Shown here: piece by piece, positions 38,385-47,250 of the stretch
Layout: every line of letters starts with the position of its first letter
How positions within the stretch are numbered: position 1 is the first letter of the stretch
Source: HTCC2207 sp002685195
Lineage (GTDB): Bacteria; Pseudomonadota; Gammaproteobacteria; Pseudomonadales; Porticoccaceae
Assembly: GCA_051201675.1 (NCBI GenBank)
Contig: CP179212.1
Coordinates: 2,294,001 to 2,358,000, forward strand
DNA length: 64,000 bases
Direction of reading: 5' to 3'
Notes under the pieces: model-generated
Database searches by the model: none
Told to the model about the DNA's origin: nothing
The model's input: only the letters and a program-made list of their open reading frames with translations
Position numbers and translations under genes: made by a program

Positions 38385-39269
38385 ATGTCAAAAAGAGAAC
38401 ACAAATTATTATCCCTCACCGGAATCGAACTCTCCCAGCTGAGTATTGATCAACTTCGTAAGTCATTTAAGTCATCATTAGATGGCGGTATTCATGGCAT
38501 CAGCTTCAGCGCTTATGAAGAGGGCCAAAAACCAGGACATCAACTGAGTCTTGAACAGGTGCAAAAGCGCATGTCTATTCTCGAGCCCAGCATCGAGTGG
38601 GTTCGGTCTTTTTCCTGCCTACAAGGGAACGAACTGATACCTATAGTGGCACATCAGCAAGGGGTGAAAACACTGGTTGGGGCTTGGCTTGGCGATGACC
38701 TTGACAAAAATGAGCAGGAGATCGAAGGATTGATTAAGCTGGCTCAGGATGGCCATGTCGATATCTGTGCGGTGGGTAACGAAGTGTTGTATCGAGGAGA
38801 TCTTTCCGAAGCTCAACTACTTGAGTATATACAACGTGTGAAGTCTGCCGTCCCAGATTTACCTGTAGGGTATGTCGATGCGTATTATGAATTCGAAGAT
38901 CACCCCAAAGTGGCTGATATCTGCGATGTGATTCTCGCGAATTGTTACCCTTTCTGGGAAGGCTGTGCCATCGAATATTCTCTGTTATACATGAAAGATA
39001 TGTATCGTAGAACACAAAAGGTAGCCGCAGGGAAAAAGGTGATTATCACTGAAACAGGGTGGCCGAATAAAGGTAGAAGCTTTCATGGAGCGCAGCCTTC
39101 AGAAGAGAATGCCATTCGATACTTCTTAAATGCCCAACAGTGGGCACAGGCTGATAACATCGACCTGTTTTACTTTTCATCTTTTGATGAATCATGGAAA
39201 ATCGACACAGAGGGGGATGTGGGAGCCTACTGGGGTTTGTGGGATACCAAGGAAAATCTCAAATATTAG
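38385..39269 (+). CDS. GH17-like glycoside hydrolase, cytoplasmic, copy 2
   Basis: 294 residues, no signal peptide. The GH17 catalytic pair is present: CAVGNEVLYRG with acid/base Glu133 and VIITETGWPNKG with nucleophile Glu223, plus ANCYPFWEG and LFYFSSFDESWK near the barrel end. It resembles the exo-acting, short GH17 forms of proteobacteria and lacks any binding module. It would trim beta-1,3-glucan oligosaccharides in the cytoplasm, next to the phosphorylase. The third GH17 gene starts 31 bp downstream, so the two form an operon. Confidence 0.8.
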   Translation: MSKREHKLLSLTGIELSQLSIDQLRKSFKSSLDGGIHGISFSAYEEGQKPGHQLSLEQVQKRMSILEPSIEWVRSFSCLQGNELIPIVAHQQGVKTLVGAWLGDDLDKNEQEIEGLIKLAQDGHVDICAVGNEVLYRGDLSEAQLLEYIQRVKSAVPDLPVGYVDAYYEFEDHPKVADICDVILANCYPFWEGCAIEYSLLYMKDMYRRTQKVAAGKKVIITETGWPNKGRSFHGAQPSEENAIRYFLNAQQWAQADNIDLFYFSSFDESWKIDTEGDVGAYWGLWDTKENLKY

Positions 39270-39300
39270 TGGTGTAAATTACAAAAAGACGATCATAATT

Positions 39301-40227
39301 ATGGCAAAAGAAAACACTTTACCCTGCACAAGAGCTATTTGTTACTCAGGTTATAGGGATGGGCAAGATCCTTCCGGTGAAATTCTACCGACCTATGGGC
39401 AAGTCAAACAAGATTTAATGATTTTGGAGGGCCAGTGGCAGTCTCTTCGCCTCTACGCCAGTGATAACCACTCCGATACTATTATGAATGTTATTAAATC
39501 TGAGAACTTATCCTTCGATGTCATGCTTGGAGCCTACATCACTGCAGAACAAAACAATCCGCATTGTCCTTGGGGAGGAGTTTACTCAGACGAGCAACTA
39601 GCAAAGAACGTAGAGCATAATCAAGTACAGATTGATCGACTAATATCGATGGCTAATAGTTATCCAGATATAGTTTCGTGCGTCTCCATTGGTAATGAGG
39701 CAGCTGTTGGCTGGACAGACCACTTGGTCCCAACAGATAGATTAATCACTTACTCAAAGCAAGTTAAAAGTTCCGTGAAGCAGCCTGTCACTTTTTGTGA
39801 GAACTATGTTCCTTGGATTGAGGCGCTGAAACCTCTAGCTGAAGAACTCGACATTATTTCAATTCATACTTACCCAGTTTGGGAATACAAAAATATACAG
39901 GAAGGATTGGCTTACACTATAGAAAACTATGAAGCAGTGAAATCAGTCTATCCAAATAAACAAGTTATCATTACAGAAGCAGGGTGGGCGACAAAATCAA
40001 ATGGGCGGGGCATAGAGCCCGACAATGTAGATGAGTTAATGCAGCAACAGTATCTTAGTGAACTCATGGACTGGGCTGAGAAGAATCAAGTACTTGTTTA
40101 CTTTTTCGAAGCGTTTGATGAAAACTGGAAAGGCTCAGATGACCCTCTCGAGCCCGAAAAGCATTGGGGCGTTTATAAAGCAGATCGAACGCCCAAACTG
40201 GCAATGCAACCCACTCTGAGTTTTTAA
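39301..40227 (+). CDS. GH17-like glycoside hydrolase, cytoplasmic, copy 3
   Basis: 308 residues from the ATG at 39301. The open frame extends 171 bases upstream, but that part overlaps the previous gene and codes for nothing conserved. GH17 catalytic residues: VSIGNEAAVGW with Glu133 and VIITEAGWATK with Glu226, plus ISIHTYPVWEY and FFEAFDENWKG. It is closer to the catalytic part of the lipoprotein GH17 at 29691 (shared SYPDIV, GNEA, EAGWA, EAFDE patterns) than to its immediate neighbour. Likely acts on beta-1,3-gluco-oligosaccharides in the cytoplasm. Confidence 0.8.
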   Translation: MAKENTLPCTRAICYSGYRDGQDPSGEILPTYGQVKQDLMILEGQWQSLRLYASDNHSDTIMNVIKSENLSFDVMLGAYITAEQNNPHCPWGGVYSDEQLAKNVEHNQVQIDRLISMANSYPDIVSCVSIGNEAAVGWTDHLVPTDRLITYSKQVKSSVKQPVTFCENYVPWIEALKPLAEELDIISIHTYPVWEYKNIQEGLAYTIENYEAVKSVYPNKQVIITEAGWATKSNGRGIEPDNVDELMQQQYLSELMDWAEKNQVLVYFFEAFDENWKGSDDPLEPEKHWGVYKADRTPKLAMQPTLSF

Positions 40228-40340
40228 GACTATAAGTCCTTTATATGGTTCTTACACTCATATTGTGAGAGAAGTTGTCTGCTGGCAACTCTAGCCAAAG
40301 TCACGACCCCTACGAAAGATCGGACGATTCAAAGGTCAGT

Positions 40341-40997
40341 TTAGCTAATTGAATTATCAAATAACCAAGGTGCGGCTTTCCGATGTTTCGCCTCATATTC
40401 CAAGATGTCTTTTTTATACTCCATGGTAAGACTTATTGTATCCAAGCCAAATAATAACTGCTGTCTAAGAGATTCATCAATCTCAAAATTTATGATTTTA
40501 CCATCAGGTAAAAAAATGGTTTTTCCCTCGAGATCAACCTTCATCTCGTATCCCTCGATCGCTTCTACTTCCTCTATAATCATGGCAACAGTTCGACTCC
40601 CTAGCTGAACAGGTAAAACACCATTTTTGCAGCAATTATTGTAAAATATATCAGCGAAACTAGGAGCAATCACTACTTTAATACCAAAATCTCTGAGGGC
40701 CCAAGGGGCGTGCTCACGGCTTGATCCACACCCAAAATTCTCTCCTGCCACCAATATACTGCCGCCCAAGAAGCGAGGAAGGTTTAAAACAAACTCTGGG
40801 TTTATTCTTCGTGTCGAGGTGACTGTATTAACATCTCCCTCATCTAAATAACGCAACCCATCGAATAACCAATCTCCGTAACCGGTTTTTAGAATCGATT
40901 TCAAATATTGTTTAGGTAACATAGCGTCAGTATCTACGTTAGCTCTATTAAATGGGATAACTAACCCTAAATGACTCTGTAGCGCTTCCATAGTCAT
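40341..40997 (-). CDS. leuD: LeuD-like (isopropylmalate isomerase small subunit) hydro-lyase subunit
   Basis: 218 residues. The swivelling-domain aconitase signature is clear: NVDTDAMLPKQYL, GENFGCGSSREHAPWAL and VVIAPSFADIFYNNCCKNG. It is close to E. coli LeuD in these parts. Its ATG directly follows the leuC stop (TAAATG), so both subunits are made together. No leuA or leuB lies nearby; instead the pair ends a hydantoinase-amidase operon. It may therefore serve another 2-hydroxyacid, for example maleate to D-malate, as known for LeuCD-like maleate hydratases. A true leucine-synthesis role cannot be excluded without knowing whether a second copy exists. Confidence 0.85.
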   Translation of the reverse strand: MTMEALQSHLGLVIPFNRANVDTDAMLPKQYLKSILKTGYGDWLFDGLRYLDEGDVNTVTSTRRINPEFVLNLPRFLGGSILVAGENFGCGSSREHAPWALRDFGIKVVIAPSFADIFYNNCCKNGVLPVQLGSRTVAMIIEEVEAIEGYEMKVDLEGKTIFLPDGKIINFEIDESLRQQLLFGLDTISLTMEYKKDILEYEAKHRKAAPWLFDNSIS

Positions 40998-42422
40998 TTA
41001 TATAATCTCTCTAATATCAACAAAATGTCCAGCCACTGCAGCTGCAGCTGCCATTTGAGGACTGACTAAATGAGTTCGACTACCGTGCCCCTGCCTACCT
41101 TCGAAATTACGATTTGAGGTTGATGCACAATGCTCACCGGGCAATGATTTATCTGAGTTAATAGCCACGCACATTGAACATCCTGGGTCTCTCCATTCGA
41201 AACCAGCATCTATTAATACTTTATCTAAACCCTCTGCTTCGGCTTGCTGCTTAACTAACCCAGATCCGGGCACCACTAGCGCTTGTTTTATGGTTTTAGC
41301 CACGCTTTTCCCTTTCACGATTTCAGCGACACTTCGAATGTCTTCAATACGAGAATTAGTACAAGAACCTACAAATACTCGATCTAACTGTACATCGGTT
41401 ATTTTTTGTCCCGTTTTTAACCCCATATACTTGATAGCTTGAGAATAATCTTCCCTTGCCTCTTCTTCACTCTGCTCTGCAGGGTCAGGTACTTTGCCAT
41501 TGATTGGAATAACCATTTCAGGCGATGTTCCCCAGCTAACATGAGGGGAAATATGGGCAGCATCAAATTCAAACACCGCATCAAATTTGGCTCCTGGATC
41601 ACTATGGAGTTTCTCCCAAGACTGACGTGCCTGAGATTCGTCATCGCCCTTCGGCGAATGGTCTCGCCCTCGTAAGTAATCAAAAGTAACCTGATCATAG
41701 GCGATCAACCCAATCCGAGAACCTGCCTCAATCGCCATATTACATATGGTCATTCGACCTTCCATTGATAGCGCAGTAATGGCTGTACCGGCAAATTCTA
41801 TCGCCATGCCAGTAGCGCCGGCGGTCCCTATCTTGCCAATAATATAAAGAATCATATCTTTAGCGCTGACTCCTTGGCCAAGCTCACCATCAATCTTGAT
41901 AAGCATGTTGCCAAACTTCTTCTGGGCTAAACATTGTGTTGCTAAAACATGTTCAACATCCGAAGTACCAATACCTTGAGCAAGAACTGCAAAGGCACCA
42001 TGAGTAGAGGTATGGGAGTCACCACATACCAAAGTCATACCTGGCAGGGTCAATCCTTGCTCAGGGCCGATGACATGAACAATACCTTGGCGGATATCAT
42101 TTAGTTTGTACTCTCTAACCCCAAATTCGGCACAATTACTATCCAGTGCTAATATTTGGATTTTGGAAACAGGATCACTAATGCCTCCAACACCTGAGTG
42201 CCGTCCGGTTGTGGGTACATTATGATCAGGAGTTGCAATACAGGAGTCAGGCCTCCAGGGTTTTCGACTGTTATCGCGTAATCCCTGGAATGCTTGCGCA
42301 GACGTTACCTCATGAAGAATATGTCTATCAATATACAGCAGCGATGTGCCATCCTTCATCTGTATGACTTCGTGCGTATCCCATAATTTGTCATACAGTG
42401 TTTTGGGGGTCATCTCACTCAT
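40998..42422 (-). CDS. leuC: LeuC-like (isopropylmalate isomerase large subunit) [4Fe-4S] hydro-lyase
   Basis: 474 residues and very LeuC-like: LLYIDRHILHEVTSAQAF, GPEQGLTLPGMTLVCGDSHT, FVGSCTNSRIEDI (first cluster Cys) and DPGCSMCVAINSDKSLPGEHCASTSNRNFEGRQG split across the other cluster Cys residues. The enzyme class adds or removes water across a C=C next to carboxylates using a [4Fe-4S] cluster. Its start overlaps the upstream amidase stop by 4 bases, so it belongs to the hyuA-hyuB-amidase-leuC-leuD transcript. Substrate may be maleate or a substituted maleate rather than isopropylmalate. Confidence 0.87.
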   Translation of the reverse strand: MSEMTPKTLYDKLWDTHEVIQMKDGTSLLYIDRHILHEVTSAQAFQGLRDNSRKPWRPDSCIATPDHNVPTTGRHSGVGGISDPVSKIQILALDSNCAEFGVREYKLNDIRQGIVHVIGPEQGLTLPGMTLVCGDSHTSTHGAFAVLAQGIGTSDVEHVLATQCLAQKKFGNMLIKIDGELGQGVSAKDMILYIIGKIGTAGATGMAIEFAGTAITALSMEGRMTICNMAIEAGSRIGLIAYDQVTFDYLRGRDHSPKGDDESQARQSWEKLHSDPGAKFDAVFEFDAAHISPHVSWGTSPEMVIPINGKVPDPAEQSEEEAREDYSQAIKYMGLKTGQKITDVQLDRVFVGSCTNSRIEDIRSVAEIVKGKSVAKTIKQALVVPGSGLVKQQAEAEGLDKVLIDAGFEWRDPGCSMCVAINSDKSLPGEHCASTSNRNFEGRQGHGSRTHLVSPQMAAAAAVAGHFVDIREII

Positions 42423-43036
42423 TGTTTTGTACTTTCTTCATAGCCCAATGAACATAATCGAACCAATAAATCCGATAGCGAGATAACATCAGCATACTTT
42501 GCATCAAGGTCATAAAGACTTGCTTCATGCACTGCCAAATCTCTATCACCACAAGCTTCCCTAGGAATCAATACTGGGTAGTTGTGTTGTAAACCATCAA
42601 CCGCCGTTGCTCTCACACAGCCACTTGTTGTTAAGCCTGTAACCACCAATGAATCAGCCCCGCACCCGGCAAGTTGGTCGGCTAGATCGGTAGCAAAAAA
42701 AGAGCTAGCCCACTGCTTTTCAATCAAGGGTTCGCTTTCCCGACGCTCGAGCAACAGATCAACCTTGACCCAATGAGAATCAGGTTTTAGGCACTCTAAT
42801 GCAGGTAGTTTTTGCCGGAACACGCTGGCCTGTTTTTTATGGTGATAAACAACAGATGTAAAAAAGATTGGCAGGCCTTGTCGACGAAATTCATCGAGCA
42901 AAGCCTTGTTTGCATACACCACTTCAGGACAGGCTGTCCCTAGAGCACAGTCAGGATCTGTAAAACCATTCACCACGTCCACAACGATGAGCGCCGGCTT
43001 GGCGCCCAAACTTACAGACCTCGACTCTAGGGCCAT
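42419..43036 (-). CDS. Isochorismatase-fold cysteine amidohydrolase (N-carbamoylsarcosine/maleamate amidase-like)
   Basis: 205 residues. The catalytic Asp-Lys-Cys set is visible: PALIVVDVVNGFTDP (Asp20), EKQWASSFF (Lys107) and VTGLTTSGCVRATAVD (Cys140). CGDRDLAVHEASLYDLDAKYADV follows, as in both N-carbamoylsarcosine amidohydrolase and maleamate amidohydrolase NicF. It cleaves a linear amide or N-carbamoyl group in the cytoplasm. The upstream HyuA/HyuB fit an N-methylhydantoin to N-carbamoylsarcosine to sarcosine route; the downstream LeuCD fit a maleamate to maleate to malate route. The sequence does not decide between them. Confidence 0.82.
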   Translation of the reverse strand: MALESRSVSLGAKPALIVVDVVNGFTDPDCALGTACPEVVYANKALLDEFRRQGLPIFFTSVVYHHKKQASVFRQKLPALECLKPDSHWVKVDLLLERRESEPLIEKQWASSFFATDLADQLAGCGADSLVVTGLTTSGCVRATAVDGLQHNYPVLIPREACGDRDLAVHEASLYDLDAKYADVISLSDLLVRLCSLGYEESTKQ

Positions 43037-43049
43037 AATCCTTTCTCGA

Positions 43050-44936
43050 CTAGGGCTTTGCAGCTTGAAAGGTGGGTGTAATCGGCGGCTCTAAGTGAGT
43101 TTCCTCAATACTACGAGCCTTGATCTCCTCGATTGTGCCACCAAAGTTAAACAGTGGAATATCATCTCCTCGTTGTTTAACTAATTTTGCCCTCAATTTT
43201 TTCGTGCCCGCTGTATCAATCGAACCGTCCGCTGATATGACCACGCCATAACGTTGCGCACCATCAGCAGTCACCAAACCTCGATTTACATCTTGGTGTA
43301 CCAACTCTGCATCGCGTGCAAAAGGATCGCCCCAACCAGCGCCACCCCAAGTATTAAAGTAAAGTAAATCGCCTGTTTTGACTTTGATTCCCTCTACCTT
43401 AGCTGGCAACCACTCTTCAGACCCATCTACTCTAACTAGCCTTTTTGTTGATCTTAAGCCTGTTTCTCCACCTAGAACACCCCATGGATAAGTAAGCCAT
43501 CGATCATCATGAATGCCAATCTCTCCGTCACATAAAAAACGGTAAGCGACAGACAGACCATTTCCGCCTCGGTGCAAGCCAGCTCCGCCAGAATCTGGGA
43601 TCATTTCATAGCGTTCAATTCGCAATGGATAGTAGGATTCAATAAACTCATTCGGCACATTAGTGAATCCAGGCCACAAACTATGTCCATCTGGGCCATC
43701 GCCAATCGGACGTCCAGGAATGCCCCCAAAACCAATTTGAAACAACTGGAACCACTCACTTCCCTTTCCTGGGCGGGTATCATAGCCTGAGAAAAACAAG
43801 TGCGGTGAGTCAGAGAATCCAGCAGCATTCAACATCATCTCCGGAGCTCCCATACCTAGCAAGGCACCAAGCACATCGAATATACGTCCCAATGCGTGGG
43901 TCCTTCCGGATAATGCAGCCGGATAATTAGGCTTCAATAGTGTCCCTTGTGGAATACGAACATCTACCAAGTCATAGAAACCATCATTGAATACGATCTG
44001 AGGATCAACAACATTAATAGTGAACGAACCAAAGAACATTTTGAACATGTCTTCATTTAAAAAGAAATTAACAGAGCTCTGCGCTTGAGGGTCAGTTCCG
44101 GCAAAATCAAAAATCGCCTTTTCACCCTCTCTCCACATCGTGCACTTGATTTTGTAGGGCCCCATTCCCATTCCATCATCACAAAGATAATCTTCGAAAA
44201 CTCTTGGTTCTTCAGGGATAAACATCCCAATGATATGTTTCATAGCATCGTAATTACGCTGCAACATAATATCCATGGTGGAATGTAAAACATCATCACC
44301 AAACCGCCCAGCAAGCTCCAGGCAACGTTTAGCTGCAGTATTGCAGGCCGCGACCAACGCATTTAAATCGAAACGGTTCCACTGAGGGGTCCGAACATTG
44401 TGTAAGATCAACTCAAGTAAATCGCTCTGCAGGACACCTTTTTTGTATAACTTTATTGGAGGGATTCGCACTCCCTCCTGGAAAATAGTTGTGGCTTCAA
44501 TTGGAATTGAGCCAGGTACCATGCCACCGTTGTCTGACATATGCCCGAACATCGCTGACCAAGCTAGATGTCGGCCATCTTTAAACACTGGAACAAGCAC
44601 CACCCAATCAGGCAAATGTGAAACCGCTGCATTACACATGTAAGGGTCATTGGTTAAAATAATGTCCCCTTCTTCGATTTCCTCATCGTAGGCTTCAAGA
44701 AAAGGGCCAATAAAGGAGCCAAACTGGCCAACAATCATTTTCCCCTCTTTACTAGCTATCATCGGGAAACAATCTCCTTGCTCCCTAATACCCGGAGACA
44801 TTGCCGTTCGAAAAACTACGGCATCCATCTCTTCTCGAGCATTACGCAATGCATTTTCAATAATATCAACAGTTACGCCATCAACGGGGATATGTTTTAA
44901 AGGGTTTGTATTACTTTCCAATAGTCTTGCAGTCAT
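43050..44936 (-). CDS. hyuB: Hydantoinase B/oxoprolinase-family subunit
   Basis: 628 residues, slightly longer than many HyuB proteins. Family blocks: EQGDCFPMIASKEGKMIVGQFGSF, DIILTNDPYMCNAAVSHLPDW, SGRTHALGRIFDVLGAL and the C-terminal GGNGLSVAYRFL with NTWGGAGWGDPFARD. HyuB carries the ring-opening half of ATP-dependent hydantoinases, oxoprolinases and acetone/acetophenone carboxylases. It starts 2 bases after the hyuA stop and lies 13 bases before the amidase gene, so the three should be cotranslated. The ring substrate is unknown. Confidence 0.87.
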   Translation of the reverse strand: MTARLLESNTNPLKHIPVDGVTVDIIENALRNAREEMDAVVFRTAMSPGIREQGDCFPMIASKEGKMIVGQFGSFIGPFLEAYDEEIEEGDIILTNDPYMCNAAVSHLPDWVVLVPVFKDGRHLAWSAMFGHMSDNGGMVPGSIPIEATTIFQEGVRIPPIKLYKKGVLQSDLLELILHNVRTPQWNRFDLNALVAACNTAAKRCLELAGRFGDDVLHSTMDIMLQRNYDAMKHIIGMFIPEEPRVFEDYLCDDGMGMGPYKIKCTMWREGEKAIFDFAGTDPQAQSSVNFFLNEDMFKMFFGSFTINVVDPQIVFNDGFYDLVDVRIPQGTLLKPNYPAALSGRTHALGRIFDVLGALLGMGAPEMMLNAAGFSDSPHLFFSGYDTRPGKGSEWFQLFQIGFGGIPGRPIGDGPDGHSLWPGFTNVPNEFIESYYPLRIERYEMIPDSGGAGLHRGGNGLSVAYRFLCDGEIGIHDDRWLTYPWGVLGGETGLRSTKRLVRVDGSEEWLPAKVEGIKVKTGDLLYFNTWGGAGWGDPFARDAELVHQDVNRGLVTADGAQRYGVVISADGSIDTAGTKKLRAKLVKQRGDDIPLFNFGGTIEEIKARSIEETHLEPPITPTFQAAKP

Positions 44937-44938
44937 GA

Positions 44939-47008
44939 TTACTTACCCCTCTTAACAGGATTAATAAGTAGATTTCCAACGGTATCTACTTCAGCAAAAA
45001 AGCCTGGTAGTACAACCGTGGTCGAGTCCATCTCGCTAACAATGGCCGGGCCTGGGACTTCAAACCCAGTGCTAAGCTTAGTTCGATCATAAATTCCTAC
45101 TTCGTGCCACTCCCCTTCAAAATAGAAGCGACTGTCAGCAATTTTACACTCAGGTAAAGTCAGTCCAGTTTGACCAATCTGCCGCTCAGCAATGGCCTTT
45201 GCCTTGGCTTTAGCAACGGCACGTATCATTAAGATTTCATGTCCATCGCCCAACTTAAAGGTGAACAACTGTTCATGCTCTGCGTCAAATTGATCAGTAA
45301 GCAGCGCCACGCCCTTCTCTTTAAGTTCCGCCTCAGTAAAGTTAATGGTGATTTGAAATGCCTGGCCGGCATAACGCAAATCAGCTTGATATGAAACTTC
45401 ATGATCGGATGCAGGGATATTATCGACAATTAAAGCCTCTCCTGCGCGAGTCTGTAATTCAAACAAATCAGCCGCTAGCTGTTCATCACTAAGGTCATCA
45501 GCCATTGTTAAATAGGTTCGGGCAGCCTCATCTTGTACCTGTGTAGTAGCATCACCATAGGCACACAGAACGCCTGGACCTGGCGGAATAATAACTGGCC
45601 AAGCATCGGTTAATATGCCCAGTGCATTAGCATGCAGCGGTCCTGCACCGCCAAATCCTACGAAAGCAAAGTCTCTTGGATCATAGCCCTGTTCAACAGA
45701 GACTAATCGCAAGGCACCAAACATCGATTCATTGACAATTTTAATAATGCCTTCAGCAGCTTCCATGAGATCGATTCCCATAGCATCTGCGACAGACTGA
45801 ACCGCGGCCACCGAGGCTTCTCGATTTATCTCCATCTTGCCGCCTAATTGCACATCCGAAGGCAAATATCCGAGTACCACGTTAGCATCGCAAACGGTGG
45901 GTTGCTCGCCGCCTTTCATATAGCACGCAGGACCAGGGACAGCCCCTGCAGACTCTGGGCCAACTCGCAGAGCTTTTGTAAGTTCAGGTACAAAAGCTAT
46001 AGACCCTCCGCCAGCGCCAACCGTTCTAACGTCGACAGAAGGAGCTCGAACTCGAACATCAGCCACAATGGTTTCGCGGCGAACTCTAGCCCGAGCATTC
46101 TGAATAAGTGCTACATCTGTAGAAGTTCCACCCATGTCGCAAGTCAAAATATCGTTAAACCCTGCACGCCGACAAAAATAAATAGCTCCAGACACCCCGC
46201 CCGCAGGCCCCGACATCAACATATTCACCGGAGACTCAGCCGCCGCTCTAGCTGACGCTAATCCTCCATCAGAGCGGAGGATAGACAATTGTGTATCTGA
46301 GTCCATTTTATTATCCAGAACGTTCTGTAGATTGCTCACATAACTAGCAACCTCAGGGCGTACATAGGAATTTACAACGGTCGTTTCCGTGCGCTCGTAC
46401 TCCTGCATCTCAGGGACTACATCGCTTGAAACAGAAATTGGAGTATCAGTAAAGATTTCTTTAGCAATTTCCATAGCAAGCTTTTCGTGAGTACTGTTGG
46501 TATAGGAGTTAATAAAACAGATAGTTAAAGCTTCTACCTCTCCTTTACCCCTAAGAGCTTTCAAATCATTGCGCAATTGCTCTTCATCCAATGGTTCGAC
46601 CACAACTCCATCAGCGCCGATTCGCTCTTTGGCGCCAATAGTTAACTCTAGTGGAGCTAATAAGGGTTTCTTAACAAAGCTAACCCAACCACCTAAGCCT
46701 CCGGGACAGAAAGATCGAGCAACCTGTAACGTATCCTCATAACCTGAAGTAGTTACCAAACCCACTTTAGCGCCTTTACCAGTTAAAACAGCATTAGTCG
46801 CTACTGTGGTGCCGTGCATCACACGGTTAACATCCTTAGGATTAATACCTGATTCATCACAAATCCGCGCAACACCATTCAAAACACCAATTGATGAATC
46901 TTCAGGTGTAGAGGGTACTTTTGCAGTATGGGTCTCGCCTGTTTCTTCATTAATCAGCAGAAGGTCAGTAAATGTACCTCCAACGTCTACTCCTAATCTA
47001 TAGCTCAT
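44939..47008 (-). CDS. hyuA: Hydantoinase A/oxoprolinase-family ATPase subunit
   Basis: 689 residues. The ASKHA-type ATP site opens the protein (RLGVDVGGTFTDLLLI), followed by HGTTVATNAVL, SDGGLASARAAAESPVNMLMSGPAGG, CDMGGTSTDVALI and FVGFGGAGPLHA. It phosphorylates a cyclic amide for hydrolysis with HyuB. First gene of the five-gene unit running to leuD; the 242-bp gap upstream holds no dyad of the kind found at 51239. Related acetone carboxylases have a third small subunit, which is absent here, so hydrolysis is more likely than carboxylation. Confidence 0.88.
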   Translation of the reverse strand: MSYRLGVDVGGTFTDLLLINEETGETHTAKVPSTPEDSSIGVLNGVARICDESGINPKDVNRVMHGTTVATNAVLTGKGAKVGLVTTSGYEDTLQVARSFCPGGLGGWVSFVKKPLLAPLELTIGAKERIGADGVVVEPLDEEQLRNDLKALRGKGEVEALTICFINSYTNSTHEKLAMEIAKEIFTDTPISVSSDVVPEMQEYERTETTVVNSYVRPEVASYVSNLQNVLDNKMDSDTQLSILRSDGGLASARAAAESPVNMLMSGPAGGVSGAIYFCRRAGFNDILTCDMGGTSTDVALIQNARARVRRETIVADVRVRAPSVDVRTVGAGGGSIAFVPELTKALRVGPESAGAVPGPACYMKGGEQPTVCDANVVLGYLPSDVQLGGKMEINREASVAAVQSVADAMGIDLMEAAEGIIKIVNESMFGALRLVSVEQGYDPRDFAFVGFGGAGPLHANALGILTDAWPVIIPPGPGVLCAYGDATTQVQDEAARTYLTMADDLSDEQLAADLFELQTRAGEALIVDNIPASDHEVSYQADLRYAGQAFQITINFTEAELKEKGVALLTDQFDAEHEQLFTFKLGDGHEILMIRAVAKAKAKAIAERQIGQTGLTLPECKIADSRFYFEGEWHEVGIYDRTKLSTGFEVPGPAIVSEMDSTTVVLPGFFAEVDTVGNLLINPVKRGK

Positions 47009-47250
47009 ACCTATCTCCGAACTCTTTCTATAGTTATTTTAGTTATCACCTTTAGCGTTTGGCGAACCTTCATGCTTCTTCCAATCTTATTTCTCAAGCT
47101 CATAAAGCGAGAGTTAAATTCCAAATTACTCGTTGTTTTACAATCCTACCACTGGCTTTAACCAATCTTTTAATTTAAGAACATAGCCTTAAAGTAAGCT
47201 TCTTATTTTTATTCTAGCGGTTTACAGGCGTCATCTTGTGGCATGACTAT

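Noticed and set aside
39130..39300. N-terminal extension of the third GH17 frame
   Set aside because: It overlaps the end of the preceding GH17 gene and encodes no conserved residues; the ATG at 39301 fits the family start.
40341..42422. Ordinary leucine biosynthesis leuCD
   Set aside because: Not fully excluded, but no leuA or leuB is present and the genes are translationally coupled to a hydantoinase-amidase operon.
45848..46255. 135-codon open frame on the + strand
   Set aside because: It is antisense to hyuA, whose family motifs cover the region; the translation is rich in Ser/Arg without domain features.
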